Source of the DNA: Planctomycetota bacterium
GTDB taxonomy: Bacteria; Planctomycetota; Planctomycetia; Pirellulales; Pirellulaceae
Direction of reading: 5' to 3'
Assembly (NCBI GenBank): GCA_003671195.1
Contig: QWPJ01000084.1
Location: forward strand, 1 to 60,189
DNA length: 60,189 nucleotides
The position numbers and the translations under genes are program-made. This document shows, in pieces, positions 1 to 9,300 of the stretch. The notes beneath the pieces are model-generated. The model worked only from the letters and a program-made list of their open reading frames with translations. It was not told where the DNA came from and made no database searches. How positions within the stretch are numbered: position 1 is the first letter of the stretch; the number at the start of each line of letters is the position of its first letter.

Positions 1-217
1 GAGTACGAGTACGAGAAGAAGCACGAACAAAGCATTGGACCGAAGTGCTCGATCGAGCGTTTTTGATTTGTGTAACGTCCCCTCATCGCACTCGGTCAAT
101 GGGAGTTGTTCGTCTACATGCCAAACGTGATCGATTTGATGCTGCACCGCCGGCAATCGCTAGCCTGCTGGTGCCCAAACGCAGCGTCCTGGCGGGCTGA
201 GTTAAATCGCCCAACTG
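1..217. other. Left-edge intergenic sequence with short repeats
   Basis: No coding frame with convincing features is seen here. The first 15 bases are a GAGTAC-type hexamer tandem, and bases 46-60 carry GTGCTCGATCGAGCG, which closely matches the palindrome at 56410-56427. This suggests a dispersed low-complexity repeat family in this genome. The rest is the downstream region of the DUF1080 gene. Confidence 0.5.
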
Positions 218-1003
218 CTAGCGCTGATCCGCGTCTATCCGTACCGATTTGATCCAGAAGTTTCGGAACTGGACTTGGTTGTGGTGCCCTTGGAGTTTGA
301 TCGGCATCGATTCAGGGTCCTCCTTTTTCCCCGCACCCGTGTGACGCGGCAAAATGAAATCATCATGGATCAACTTTTGATTTTGATAGACGCTGATCCG
401 GGCATTTTCTTTTTTCTTCCCATCCTCGAATCGAGCTGCGCGGAATGCGATGTCAAAGGTTTGCCATTGGCCCGCAGGTAAACAGGCCATTTGATCCGGT
501 TTCTTCAGCCCATAGATGCATCCACAATCGGTTTTGGTGTAGCTGTCAAAAGGGACTTTGTAGGAGTTAAGGATCTGCAGCTCATAGCGCAGCTGTAGGT
601 ACACACCCGAGTTGCCGTTGCGCTCATGCTCCACATCCCCGGCTTCGTTGACGTTGAATTCGATATGCATCACAAAGTCGCGATAACGATCGGGGGTCAC
701 GACACTATCCCACTTCGGAGAGGCAGTAAGCACCCCTTCGGAAAAACTCCATTGCGAAGCGATTTTTGGATTTTCTGGGATCAGCTTCGAGCCCTCGGGC
801 CCGATGCACTGCTGCGCACCGATCGGCTTTTGAAAGTCGATCCACGCCCGCGTCGATTCGGGTGTTGGTTCGGTAGCATCCTGCGAACACTGAACCTCTT
901 GGAGTCTGATGATGGGAAAGCCGATCACCATGGGATTCAGCGTCATGGCCCCAATTGCAACTCCCCAACCGTAGAAACTTAGGCTTAGGATGCGACCGAT
1001 CAT
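218..1003 (-). CDS. DUF1080 (3-keto-disaccharide hydrolase-like) exported protein
   Basis: A 261-residue protein with an N-terminal hydrophobic segment (about residues 1-20) fitting a signal peptide, followed by a DUF1080/concanavalin-like domain over most of the chain. The stretch GNSGVYLQLRYELQILNSY is typical of this family, which is abundant in Planctomycetes; some members cleave 3-keto-glycosides, others have no known substrate. I chose the ATG at 1003 because GGAG lies upstream and the signal peptide then begins at once; a GTG at 1042 in the same frame would add 13 polar residues. It is divergent from the DUF1080-PhoD gene at 1241, which shares the domain. The family call is firm; the reaction is unproven. 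Confidence 0.8.
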   Translation of the reverse strand: MIGRILSLSFYGWGVAIGAMTLNPMVIGFPIIRLQEVQCSQDATEPTPESTRAWIDFQKPIGAQQCIGPEGSKLIPENPKIASQWSFSEGVLTASPKWDSVVTPDRYRDFVMHIEFNVNEAGDVEHERNGNSGVYLQLRYELQILNSYKVPFDSYTKTDCGCIYGLKKPDQMACLPAGQWQTFDIAFRAARFEDGKKKENARISVYQNQKLIHDDFILPRHTGAGKKEDPESMPIKLQGHHNQVQFRNFWIKSVRIDADQR

Positions 1004-1240
1004 TTTGTTGGAACTCCGATATGGGCTCTGAGCTTTCCCCACATTCTAATCGCTAGCGGGCTAGGTTTTCTCGCCGAAGTTTTCTTCGAGCCCGATTTTT
1101 TACCGATGGATTCCCGAAGAATCGCTTATCTTGCGGGTTGATCGTACATGATAGAAAATACCCGCTGGCTCGAGCAACTTCGGGGGGACCGAAACACGTA
1201 TGCCAGCAGCCTACCTCTCCTGAATGAATGATGACCAAAG

Positions 1241-3361
1241 ATGACTCTCCTCAAAACACTTCTCGGTGGCCTGAGCCTGGCCACTTGGCTTAGCTTCCTC
1301 GCGACCGCACAAGAAATCCCTGTAACAAACCCGGGTTCCAATCCATCGACCTCGTGGGCAGAAAGAGCCTTTTGGGAAACGACCGATGGTAAACCCGTTT
1401 CAAATGGCTGGGAGTTCAAAGACGGGACCATCGCGTTGGTGCAACCCGGCCAAGGCGGCAATATCGTTACCCAACCCCTACCGTCGAACTTCGAACTCTC
1501 TTGGACCTGGAAAATCGAAAAAAATGTCAACGGCGGTCTGAAGTATCGGGTTCGTCGGTTTGGACAGAACCTTTTCGAAAATAGCTACCTCGGACTCGAA
1601 TACCAAATCCTCGACAATCCGTCGTACAGTGAATCCAATACTTCCACAGCATCGATCTACGATCTGGTTGGCCCCAAGAAAGAAAAAGTCCTCCATCCCC
1701 CGGGCCAATGGAACACCTCCAAGATCGTCGCGCGAGGGGATAGCATCGAGCATTACCTCAACGGCGATTTGGTCACCATCGGTACAACCTCCGGACCGGG
1801 CTGGGATACCCTCATTGCATTTAGCAAATTTTATGGTGGAAAGGACTTTGGACGTGCCGGCGACCAAGACCGTTTCATGTTGACCGATCATGGTGGAGTG
1901 ACGATCTACAAAGATTTCGTATTCAAACCCCTACAAACACCTGCCTCCACCGAATCGATCAACCAAGGTCCCTTTCTAGCCAATGCCAGTCGCAACAGTT
2001 GGGCAGACCAAACGAGCATTGTCCTTTGGACCCGCACGACCAGCATGCCAGCGATGCTCCAAGATGGCAAACCCTTCAACAAAATCTCCGCAAAGCAAGC
2101 AGACGAACTTGCGCGTGAGCAAGATGCTCAAAAGCTCGAACAACTGCAGATTCCCCCCGGTGCAAGCTTGGATGAAATGATCGGTGCGTGTCCGGGCATG
2201 GCCGGGAGGGTGCGACTTTCCTACTTCCCAGAGGAGCATCGCCATGCCGTGAAGTCTTTGGATTGGATAACCACCCAAGCCGCAAATGACTATACGGCTC
2301 AGTGGAAACTTGTGGGATTGAACCCTGGAACCAAATACATCACCATCCTCGAAGCGCAAAGGCTCGATGGTTCCCCCTCGGCGGCGATTCGAGGTTCCTT
2401 CAAAACAGCGCCGGCTGCCACCGAATCGAGCCCAGTGAAATTTTGTATCACCACCTGCCATGACTTCCTCCGACGCGACGACGCTGGGAATGGTCATAAG
2501 ATCTATCCAGCGATGAAATCGATCCAGCCCGATTTCATCGTGCATGCCGGCGATATCGAGTACTACGACAAACCGGACCCTTGGGCACTGACCAAGCCCC
2601 TGATGCGGTTCAAATGGGGCCGGATCTTCAGCTTGCCAAACAATCGCGATTTCTATAATCAGACCACATCGTATTTCATCAAAGATGACCACGATACGCT
2701 AAACGACGACTGCTGGCCAGGAAAAACCTACGGAGCGGTAACGTTTGACGATGGCGTCAAGCTCTTCAATGAAGAACAGTTTCCGAGCAAGCCGGAGCGT
2801 TATCAAACGGTCCTTTGGGGAAAAGATCTGCAGTTGTGGATTCTCGAAGGTCGCGACTATCGCAGTCCCAATAACGTCCCGGACGGTCCGGAAAAAACCA
2901 TCTTGGGTTCCGAACAAAAAGCATGGCTGTTTAAAACCCTCAAGGAATCCAAGGCTACCTTCAAACTGATCTGTAGCCCGACGCCAATCGTCGGTCCGGA
3001 TCGAGCAAACAAAAAAGACAATCATGCCAACGACGTCTTTGCTCATGAGGGGAACGAAATACGGCAGTTTGTGTCAAAAATCCCTGGAGCTATTGTTTTT
3101 TGCGGTGATCGCCATTGGCAATACGCCTCGGTGGATGAGGCGACGAAGTTGTGGGAATTTGGTTGTGGTCCGGGTAGTGAGAATCACGAACTGGGTTGGA
3201 AGCCCGGGGACACTCGGCCCAGTCATCGTTTCCTACGCGTTCAAGGCGGCTTTCTTTCGGGTGAGTTGACGTACGACAATCCGCAATCGACGCCCAGCCT
3301 TACGATTCGCCATCACGAGGTCACTGGCACGCAAGCAAGCGAGTTTGATTTTCGGCCTTAG
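1241..3361 (+). CDS. DUF1080 domain fused to PhoD-like metallophosphatase
   Basis: A 706-residue exported protein: signal peptide ending near residue 23 (ATAQE), a DUF1080-like jelly-roll domain at about residues 35-230, then a PhoD-type phosphodiesterase/alkaline phosphatase at about 240-690. The phosphatase part starts with the N-terminal PhoD beta-domain (WADQTSIVLWTR) and has the metal-site motifs HAGDIEYYD, KDDHD and CGDRHWQ. PhoD enzymes hydrolyse phosphodiesters or phosphomonoesters outside the cytoplasm using metal ions. The fused N-terminal domain suggests binding of a glycan or glycoconjugate, which is inference. Its divergent neighbour is a stand-alone DUF1080 protein. It converges with the sigma factor gene, whose stop is 93 bp away. 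Confidence 0.85.
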   Translation: MTLLKTLLGGLSLATWLSFLATAQEIPVTNPGSNPSTSWAERAFWETTDGKPVSNGWEFKDGTIALVQPGQGGNIVTQPLPSNFELSWTWKIEKNVNGGLKYRVRRFGQNLFENSYLGLEYQILDNPSYSESNTSTASIYDLVGPKKEKVLHPPGQWNTSKIVARGDSIEHYLNGDLVTIGTTSGPGWDTLIAFSKFYGGKDFGRAGDQDRFMLTDHGGVTIYKDFVFKPLQTPASTESINQGPFLANASRNSWADQTSIVLWTRTTSMPAMLQDGKPFNKISAKQADELAREQDAQKLEQLQIPPGASLDEMIGACPGMAGRVRLSYFPEEHRHAVKSLDWITTQAANDYTAQWKLVGLNPGTKYITILEAQRLDGSPSAAIRGSFKTAPAATESSPVKFCITTCHDFLRRDDAGNGHKIYPAMKSIQPDFIVHAGDIEYYDKPDPWALTKPLMRFKWGRIFSLPNNRDFYNQTTSYFIKDDHDTLNDDCWPGKTYGAVTFDDGVKLFNEEQFPSKPERYQTVLWGKDLQLWILEGRDYRSPNNVPDGPEKTILGSEQKAWLFKTLKESKATFKLICSPTPIVGPDRANKKDNHANDVFAHEGNEIRQFVSKIPGAIVFCGDRHWQYASVDEATKLWEFGCGPGSENHELGWKPGDTRPSHRFLRVQGGFLSGELTYDNPQSTPSLTIRHHEVTGTQASEFDFRP

Positions 3362-3454
3362 GAGCATAGACTGACGCATGCCACTTGTGCGACGCCTGTC
3401 GGGACAGGTATTTTTTTGCAGTCTTTTTGGATTTGCGAGAGGCTTAGACGTCGT

Positions 3455-5704
3455 TCACGGTTTCGAACGGACCGTTAGAATCACAGGCGAACCCTGGACG
3501 GTGCCGAGATCTACGCTCTCGCCATACGCAAATGATCGCTCTGCGATCGCGCCAATAAGTTCAGACTCAGACCGCCATTTATCTGGAGTCAGGGGATTTG
3601 GAGTATCGAGTTCGATCCCTTTATGCTGATTTTGGCGGTTAATGCGATCACTGATGGCCAAAGAAACGTTCAAGCGTGTCGGAATGCCTTCTTGAAAATC
3701 CTTAGCCGCTACCTGTACTATCACGAATACACCGATTGCAGCCATTCGCTCCGGAGCATCGCATGGGATATCGAGGCTTGCCGACGAATCGCCATATTCC
3801 AATTGGATGGTTGCCGCAGAGGCAAATCTGAGGTGTGCGAGCATTACTTTTGCCATGTATTCGGATCGCTCCGCCCCTGAATTTATTTCTTGTAACTGTG
3901 GGATCGAAAAGACAAAATGGTCTGGCAAAACTTCCATCAAAGGAGCGCGACCATACACGGGCGGGACCGATAGACTGGGGGCTACGACAAGATTTTTGGT
4001 AAAGAATCCAAGATGAAATAAGCTCAGCAGTCCTAGTACTCCAAATCCTATGCCCCAGGCGATGTTATGGATTCGACGGTAGAGATAAGACAGCGGTAGA
4101 ATCGCCAATACCACAAAGTCCATGGCAGCCAAACTGATGCCCAGCAACTCCCGTCGGGCAACTATCGACAAGTCGGCTCCAAACGGCACGTACACAGGAT
4201 AAACATCTCGAATCAAGGTTGCATACGTAAAGAATGCAGCGATAGTGAGGGGAATGAGAAACATCGCAGTCAGCAACCATCGAGGAGGTGCGAGATTCGT
4301 AATCCACTGGTGGTAGTGAGGATCGATAAGTCGTTGATTTCTCCATTGCTTAAACCGTCTAAGCACTAACACCGTCCCAAAGGTGAGAAACGTTGAAAAT
4401 ACGATGATCCATAGAATGATCTGCCAAAACATCCCATCCAATACGGAAAACGGCGATAGGAATAATGGCAACACGCAGAGCTTGGTGAATAGAACCGTAC
4501 AGCCCGATGCATAGGCCAACAGGAGCACGCCATCGACATAAGTTGCTCTCTCAGGTACGTGCTCGGCCGAATTGGGTCTACAACCTCGAACGCAAATCCC
4601 GATGCGAATACCCGTAAAGATAAGCCAAAGTCCAAAACACATCAGTAGTAGGCCTCCCGGTCGAAGTCCTAACGACACGGGAGAAACGATCGAGAGGATG
4701 AGTAACTCTATTCCGAGGATCGTGGACGCAGCCATCCAAAGTCGCCATTCACCAGGCGGAGACTGCCATCTCCATCGCTTGAACGGAAAGAATGGCCACT
4801 CATAAACATTTGGATACTGTCGGGTAAAGCAAATAACGCGAAACCATTCAGGCCGACACAGCCCGAGATAACAACCTGCAGCAGCGAGCAACAAAAGAAA
4901 AACGACTTCTCCCCAAATAATACCTGCTGCGATGGGCAGCAATAGGATCGTCACTAATCCCTTCGACGCACCTGCCAACCAGGCCATATGGCCCAATCCG
5001 CCAGCCTGGGCTGTACCAACGCCAGCCAAGCTGAATTTGCCAAACGTGGCGGGGAGCGATATCGGAGCAGCCACGGCGGCCTGAGACTCAAAACAAGCGA
5101 TGATTAACGTCGCAGAAACAACGACACCAGCCCGTCGAAGTCTCGCTCGTAAAAAATCTAAACCATCCAACAGTCGCCTGGAAACCGTCGATTGATGAAC
5201 CCCCAACGCGGAAGCAATTTCTACTTGTGTTACGCCTTCAAGATAGTGCATCAAGATCGGGGTACGCAGAGGTTCTGGAATTTCCATCAAGGCCTGATCA
5301 ACCAGCGGTTCGATCTCGTTCCAAGTCGCTTCGGCAGAGTGTTGCTCCGCAGCCAATGCGTCTCTTTGAAGCCCAACCTCTCGCTCCCTGGTCTTTCTTC
5401 GCCTTTCATCGCGCAATCGGTTGATAGCTAGATTCGTAGCGACTTGATGCAACCAACCTGCAAGCGAAGTCCGAATGTGACTCGCGTGCCGCACCAGATC
5501 GAAAAAACATTCCTGCGTTAGCTCCTCGGCATCTTGTGGGTTTCGAGTGATCCTCAAACAGGTTCCAAAAACAAGACCGTAGTGACGGCTGACGAGCTCC
5601 AGGAAAAATTCCGGGGATCGATTGGCAAGGTAGCGATCCAACAAAAGATGGTCACTGATCTCACTAGACCACTTACCGCTTGTCGTTTGTTCTACGTTTT
5701 CCAT
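3455..5704 (-). CDS. ECF sigma factor with large C-terminal multi-pass membrane domain
   Basis: A 749-residue fusion. Residues about 30-100 form sigma region 2 (NPQDAEELTQECFFDLVRH, then WLHQVATNLAINRLRDERRR) and about 135-190 sigma region 4 with a clear helix-turn-helix (TQVEIASALGVHQSTVSRRL). From about 192 the chain becomes strongly hydrophobic, with roughly ten or more membrane segments to about residue 590, then a soluble tail of about 150 residues. ECF sigma factors with long C-terminal extensions are known in Planctomycetes; here the extension is unusually large and membranous. I placed the start at 5704 (MENVEQ); an in-frame ATG at 5932 adds 76 residues without sigma homology and would run through the operator palindromes at 5861-5906. 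It is divergent from the BlaI gene. No separate anti-sigma gene is adjacent, so the tail may itself control activity. Confidence 0.85.
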   Translation of the reverse strand: MENVEQTTSGKWSSEISDHLLLDRYLANRSPEFFLELVSRHYGLVFGTCLRITRNPQDAEELTQECFFDLVRHASHIRTSLAGWLHQVATNLAINRLRDERRRKTREREVGLQRDALAAEQHSAEATWNEIEPLVDQALMEIPEPLRTPILMHYLEGVTQVEIASALGVHQSTVSRRLLDGLDFLRARLRRAGVVVSATLIIACFESQAAVAAPISLPATFGKFSLAGVGTAQAGGLGHMAWLAGASKGLVTILLLPIAAGIIWGEVVFLLLLAAAGCYLGLCRPEWFRVICFTRQYPNVYEWPFFPFKRWRWQSPPGEWRLWMAASTILGIELLILSIVSPVSLGLRPGGLLLMCFGLWLIFTGIRIGICVRGCRPNSAEHVPERATYVDGVLLLAYASGCTVLFTKLCVLPLFLSPFSVLDGMFWQIILWIIVFSTFLTFGTVLVLRRFKQWRNQRLIDPHYHQWITNLAPPRWLLTAMFLIPLTIAAFFTYATLIRDVYPVYVPFGADLSIVARRELLGISLAAMDFVVLAILPLSYLYRRIHNIAWGIGFGVLGLLSLFHLGFFTKNLVVAPSLSVPPVYGRAPLMEVLPDHFVFSIPQLQEINSGAERSEYMAKVMLAHLRFASAATIQLEYGDSSASLDIPCDAPERMAAIGVFVIVQVAAKDFQEGIPTRLNVSLAISDRINRQNQHKGIELDTPNPLTPDKWRSESELIGAIAERSFAYGESVDLGTVQGSPVILTVRSKP

Positions 5705-5860
5705 AATCCGTTTCGATCCTGCTGCCCCGATGCGATAGGAAGCCTGTTTTTTCTTGAATCTAACCTCGGCCAACATAACGACACCACGACCGAAAAGATT
5801 ATGCACAAAATCCAAAATTGCACCTCCGATCGCTGGAAAAAATTTCCCTGAAACCGATTG

Positions 5861-5874
5861 ACGACAGATGTCGT
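5861..5874. promoter_or_regulatory. Probable BlaI-type operator, copy 1
   Basis: ACGACAGATGTCGT is an inverted repeat with arms ACGACA/TGTCGT and a 2-bp centre. It resembles BlaI/MecI/CopY-type operators (a palindrome around ACA-nn-TGT). A second copy with the same arms is centred 32 bp away, about three helical turns. Both lie between the sigma factor start (5704) and the BlaI start (5978). Confidence 0.75.
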
Positions 5875-5892
5875 ATGTTGTAACATTCCTAG

Positions 5893-5906
5893 ACGACACC
5901 TGTCGT
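5893..5906. promoter_or_regulatory. Probable BlaI-type operator, copy 2
   Basis: ACGACACCTGTCGT has the same six-base arms as copy 1 and a different 2-bp centre; both copies are followed by AT. It ends 71 bp before the BlaI start codon, where a repressor could block both the blaI-M56 promoter and the divergent sigma promoter. Confidence 0.75.
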
Positions 5907-5977
5907 ATCGAGCAGGAATGCATACGCGGCATCTTGCACGCACGCGATTCAATACCACGAAAAGGAACCGCACACTC

Positions 5978-6367
5978 ATGGCTTCTCCGGAAGGGTCTTT
6001 GACTTCAGGGCAATTCGAAATCATGCAATTGCTCTGGGAGTCCAAGGATGGACTGACCGTGGTTGAGATTTGGGAAACGATTGGCGTGGATCGGGACGTC
6101 AGCCGCACCACGATTCTCAATCAGGTCGATCGGCTGGAGAAACGGGGCTGGCTCGAGCGGAACAAAGTCGAGGGTGTCTTTCGCTATCGACCAACGGTGG
6201 ATCGAGAGTCGACAGAGAGCAAGCTAGCGGCAGATTTCCTCACCGAATTCTTCGATGGATCGGCGACGAGTCTGGTCCTGAGTTTGCTCGGCTCGAAACG
6301 CATCTCGCGCAACGAGATTAAGCGTCTAAAAGCGTTGCTAGAAAAACCAGAAAAAGGTCAATCGTAG
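5978..6367 (+). CDS. BlaI/MecI/CopY-family transcriptional repressor
   Basis: A 129-residue winged-helix regulator. The N-terminal DNA-binding part (residues 5-75) has the BlaI signature LTSGQFEIMQLLW, then VSRTTILNQVDRLEKRGWLER with the recognition helix. The C-terminal helices (about 80-125, ADFLTEFFDGSATSLVLSLL) form the dimerisation part where M56 proteases cleave in the bla/mec systems. The ATG at 5978 is preceded by AAGGA 11 bases upstream and gives the usual family length; an in-frame TTG at 5858 would translate the operators and is rejected. The stop lies 11 bp before the M56 protease gene, so the two are almost certainly co-transcribed. Two palindromes upstream suggest autoregulation. 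Confidence 0.92.
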   Translation: MASPEGSLTSGQFEIMQLLWESKDGLTVVEIWETIGVDRDVSRTTILNQVDRLEKRGWLERNKVEGVFRYRPTVDRESTESKLAADFLTEFFDGSATSLVLSLLGSKRISRNEIKRLKALLEKPEKGQS

Positions 6368-6378
6368 AGGATCGTCCC

Positions 6379-9300
6379 ATGTTGTTCTCGCTCACACAAC
6401 TCGTGTTCCTTTTGAATGCGGCTGGGATCGCTTCCCTGTGTTTGGTAGTGGCTATTTGTTTGGCTCGCTGTTTCAGTTCACTTCCCAAACAGCATGGCGT
6501 CCTCGCTACAGGGTTGATTGTCGCGTTGATGACTCCGATCCTTGCTGGTGTCGGCACCGCATTCTCGCTGGGGATCTTGCCGAGCGGTCAAGTCGCAAAC
6601 ATAAGCGACTCGAATTCCATGAAGGACTTGCGGGATGAAGAGCAGAAGCCGGAACAGCAGGTCACGGATATAGCAACAAACGCGAATTCTGTGCGGATCG
6701 ACCCAGAAGTCAATCGGGTGATGCCCAACCCAGACCCGCTATCCGAGCTTGTAAGGATAAGCGGTCCGCAAGATTCCCGGAGGGTCGAGTCTATGCAGGG
6801 AGTCGATTCGGCAAGTTCCCCCGTAACCACACTCGATTCCTCCTCGATGCAACCCACGAAACGGTATCTCCGCTGGATCTTCGTCCTAGCCGATGTCGCG
6901 ATCGTTGTGTGGCTGCTCGGAAGTCTCGTTGCGGCCATCCGACTTTGGAAGAGCCATGTCGCCTGCCGACGATTCCTTTGCACCTGCAGGCCGGTGATGG
7001 CCAATCAGGTCCGATCGCTATTCGAATCGCAGCGGCAACGGCGGTTGGCCCAGCGTGAGGTTCCGTTGGTCGAATCGGATCTACTACCCGCACCCGTCGT
7101 GGTGGGGGTGCTGAAGCCGGTGATCGTTGTGCCGAGTGGAATTGAACATGACTTAACTCCTCGACAACTTCGTTACGTCTTAGACCATGAATTGTCGCAT
7201 ATACGCCGCGGGGATCCTTGGACAGGAGCGATTCAATCGCTTTGCAAGATCTTGTATTGGTGGAATCCGATCCTTGCATTGATCATCAGAAAGATGAACG
7301 TGCTGCGAGAGATGATTTGCGATGATATCGCAGCGTCGGCCGATTTGGCAATCGAATATCCTGCTGCCGCGAAGGACTACGCAAATTCTCTCCTGCGCAT
7401 GGCGGAGCGAGTGATCGATGCGCAGCCTAAAGCGATCTCGTACGGTATCCATTTTCTGTCTCTTGGCGAATTGGAGTCGCGAATTCGCCGCATTGTGAAT
7501 TCGAAGCCAGGTCGCGTCGAGCTCAAGATGAATCGACGCTTTGTTGCCATTTTAGGCCTGCTAGCGGTTCTGTCGGTTCTCGGTTTACCATTCGTCCAGA
7601 TCCGATCGCAGGCGATCGGTTCCCCCATCGGGCCTTCGGCCACGGCAATCGATGAAGGAGAATCCAACAAAACGGAGCAGCGAGGAAAGGCCGATGCTCC
7701 GCTGGTGACCATCGCAGGTCGCGTGATTGGCGCTGATGGGCAACCAGCCCCTAACGCGAAGGTGCATGCGGTGTCTCGGTTTGCCAAAATCGATATTGCG
7801 ACAACGACGGACGAGCGTGGGGTATTTGAAATCTCTGTGCGCATGGATGAGAAGTCGAAGGGAATCTTAAGGATCTCAGCTGAATCCAGCGATGGCTCCA
7901 TGCTCGGTTACTGCCGCTCTCTGCAGTCCGAAGCCCCAGGTAACCTAGCCCCAGGAAAACTAGACGAGCTCGAAATTCGTATGGAAGCCGTGGTATCTAC
8001 TCTTGTAAAAGTTATTGATGCTCAAGGTATCCCGATCCCAGGGGCGAATGTGGCGTGCCAACTAGGCTATCCATTTGTGACTGGCCCTGTCCCCTCAGAT
8101 GATCGAGGCTTGGTGTCCCTGAAGATTCCAAAATCCGAATCCATCATGAGTGTGCTGGCTTGGAAAGACGGCAAGGGACTCGATTACAAACTGTATACAT
8201 TGCCTCCCCAACAAATTGCAGACCGCCTCACCAAAAGACCAGAGTTTCCGCTCGACGCGTTGGAGACATTGACCCTTTCCGGGGCCTCACCACTCACCGT
8301 TCGCGTTAAGGATATGCAAGGCACGCCAATTCCGGGTGCAGACACGTCTATCTGGCTGTTGGGTAAAAAAAACGAAGCTACGGTAATGAACTTAAGTTAT
8401 TTCGGTGATATGCTCGCAGAGGATACCGACGCGAATGGTCAAGTTTCCTTCGACTGGTTTCCCAACTGGCAAAAAGAACCAGTCACCGTCTGGCCTTACG
8501 TGTCGAATTACGTTGGAGAACGTGGTGTCTACGATCCGGTATCGAAAACCGGAGTCCTAGACATTCAGCTACAACGCCAAATCCCTATTCGAGGAACCGT
8601 GACGTTTCCGGACGGCAAGCCTGCTGCGAACATTCCGGTCGGTGCATTTGGGTCCGGATACTCGTTTGATGATTTTAGGGAAGTAGTTATGACGGATGAA
8701 ACGGGGCGCTACGAAATTATGGCCACGCCCAACAGAATTTACCTTCTGTGTATTTCCAGCAAGGAATGGTCCGCACCGACCCAATCCGGATTCGCAGTCT
8801 TGCCAGGACAAGAGGTTGTAGATCACAACTTTACCCTGAGCCCGGCAACCCGAGTCTTTGGACAACTGCTGAATGAAAAAACCGGCGAGCCGATCTCCGG
8901 TGAGCAGGTCTTGTTGCAAACGCAAGGGATTCCGTTGACCGACATGGGTGATGATATTCTTCCGAACCCTGAGAAATCGAGGCGATGGGTCTGCCCATTA
9001 TTTCAGCAAGGTGCAACAACCGGCAAGGACGGTGAATTCGAGTTCTTTGTGGGAGTCGGCGACCACAATTTATTCGTACAAGGGCCATACAGTAAAAAAA
9101 TTACCATCTCTGACCAGAGAGAGATAAAGATCGATTTACAGATTCCTATGGCGGAAAAAATCGTACTCACGGGTACCGTCTTCGATGGCGAGACTATGGA
9201 ACCGGTGGTGGGCGCAATTCTCGAAGGGGTCTCACGCGACTTCTCGAGGTTCGAACCATCATGGAGGGCAACAACTACCGAGGATGGTTCCTTTGAAATC

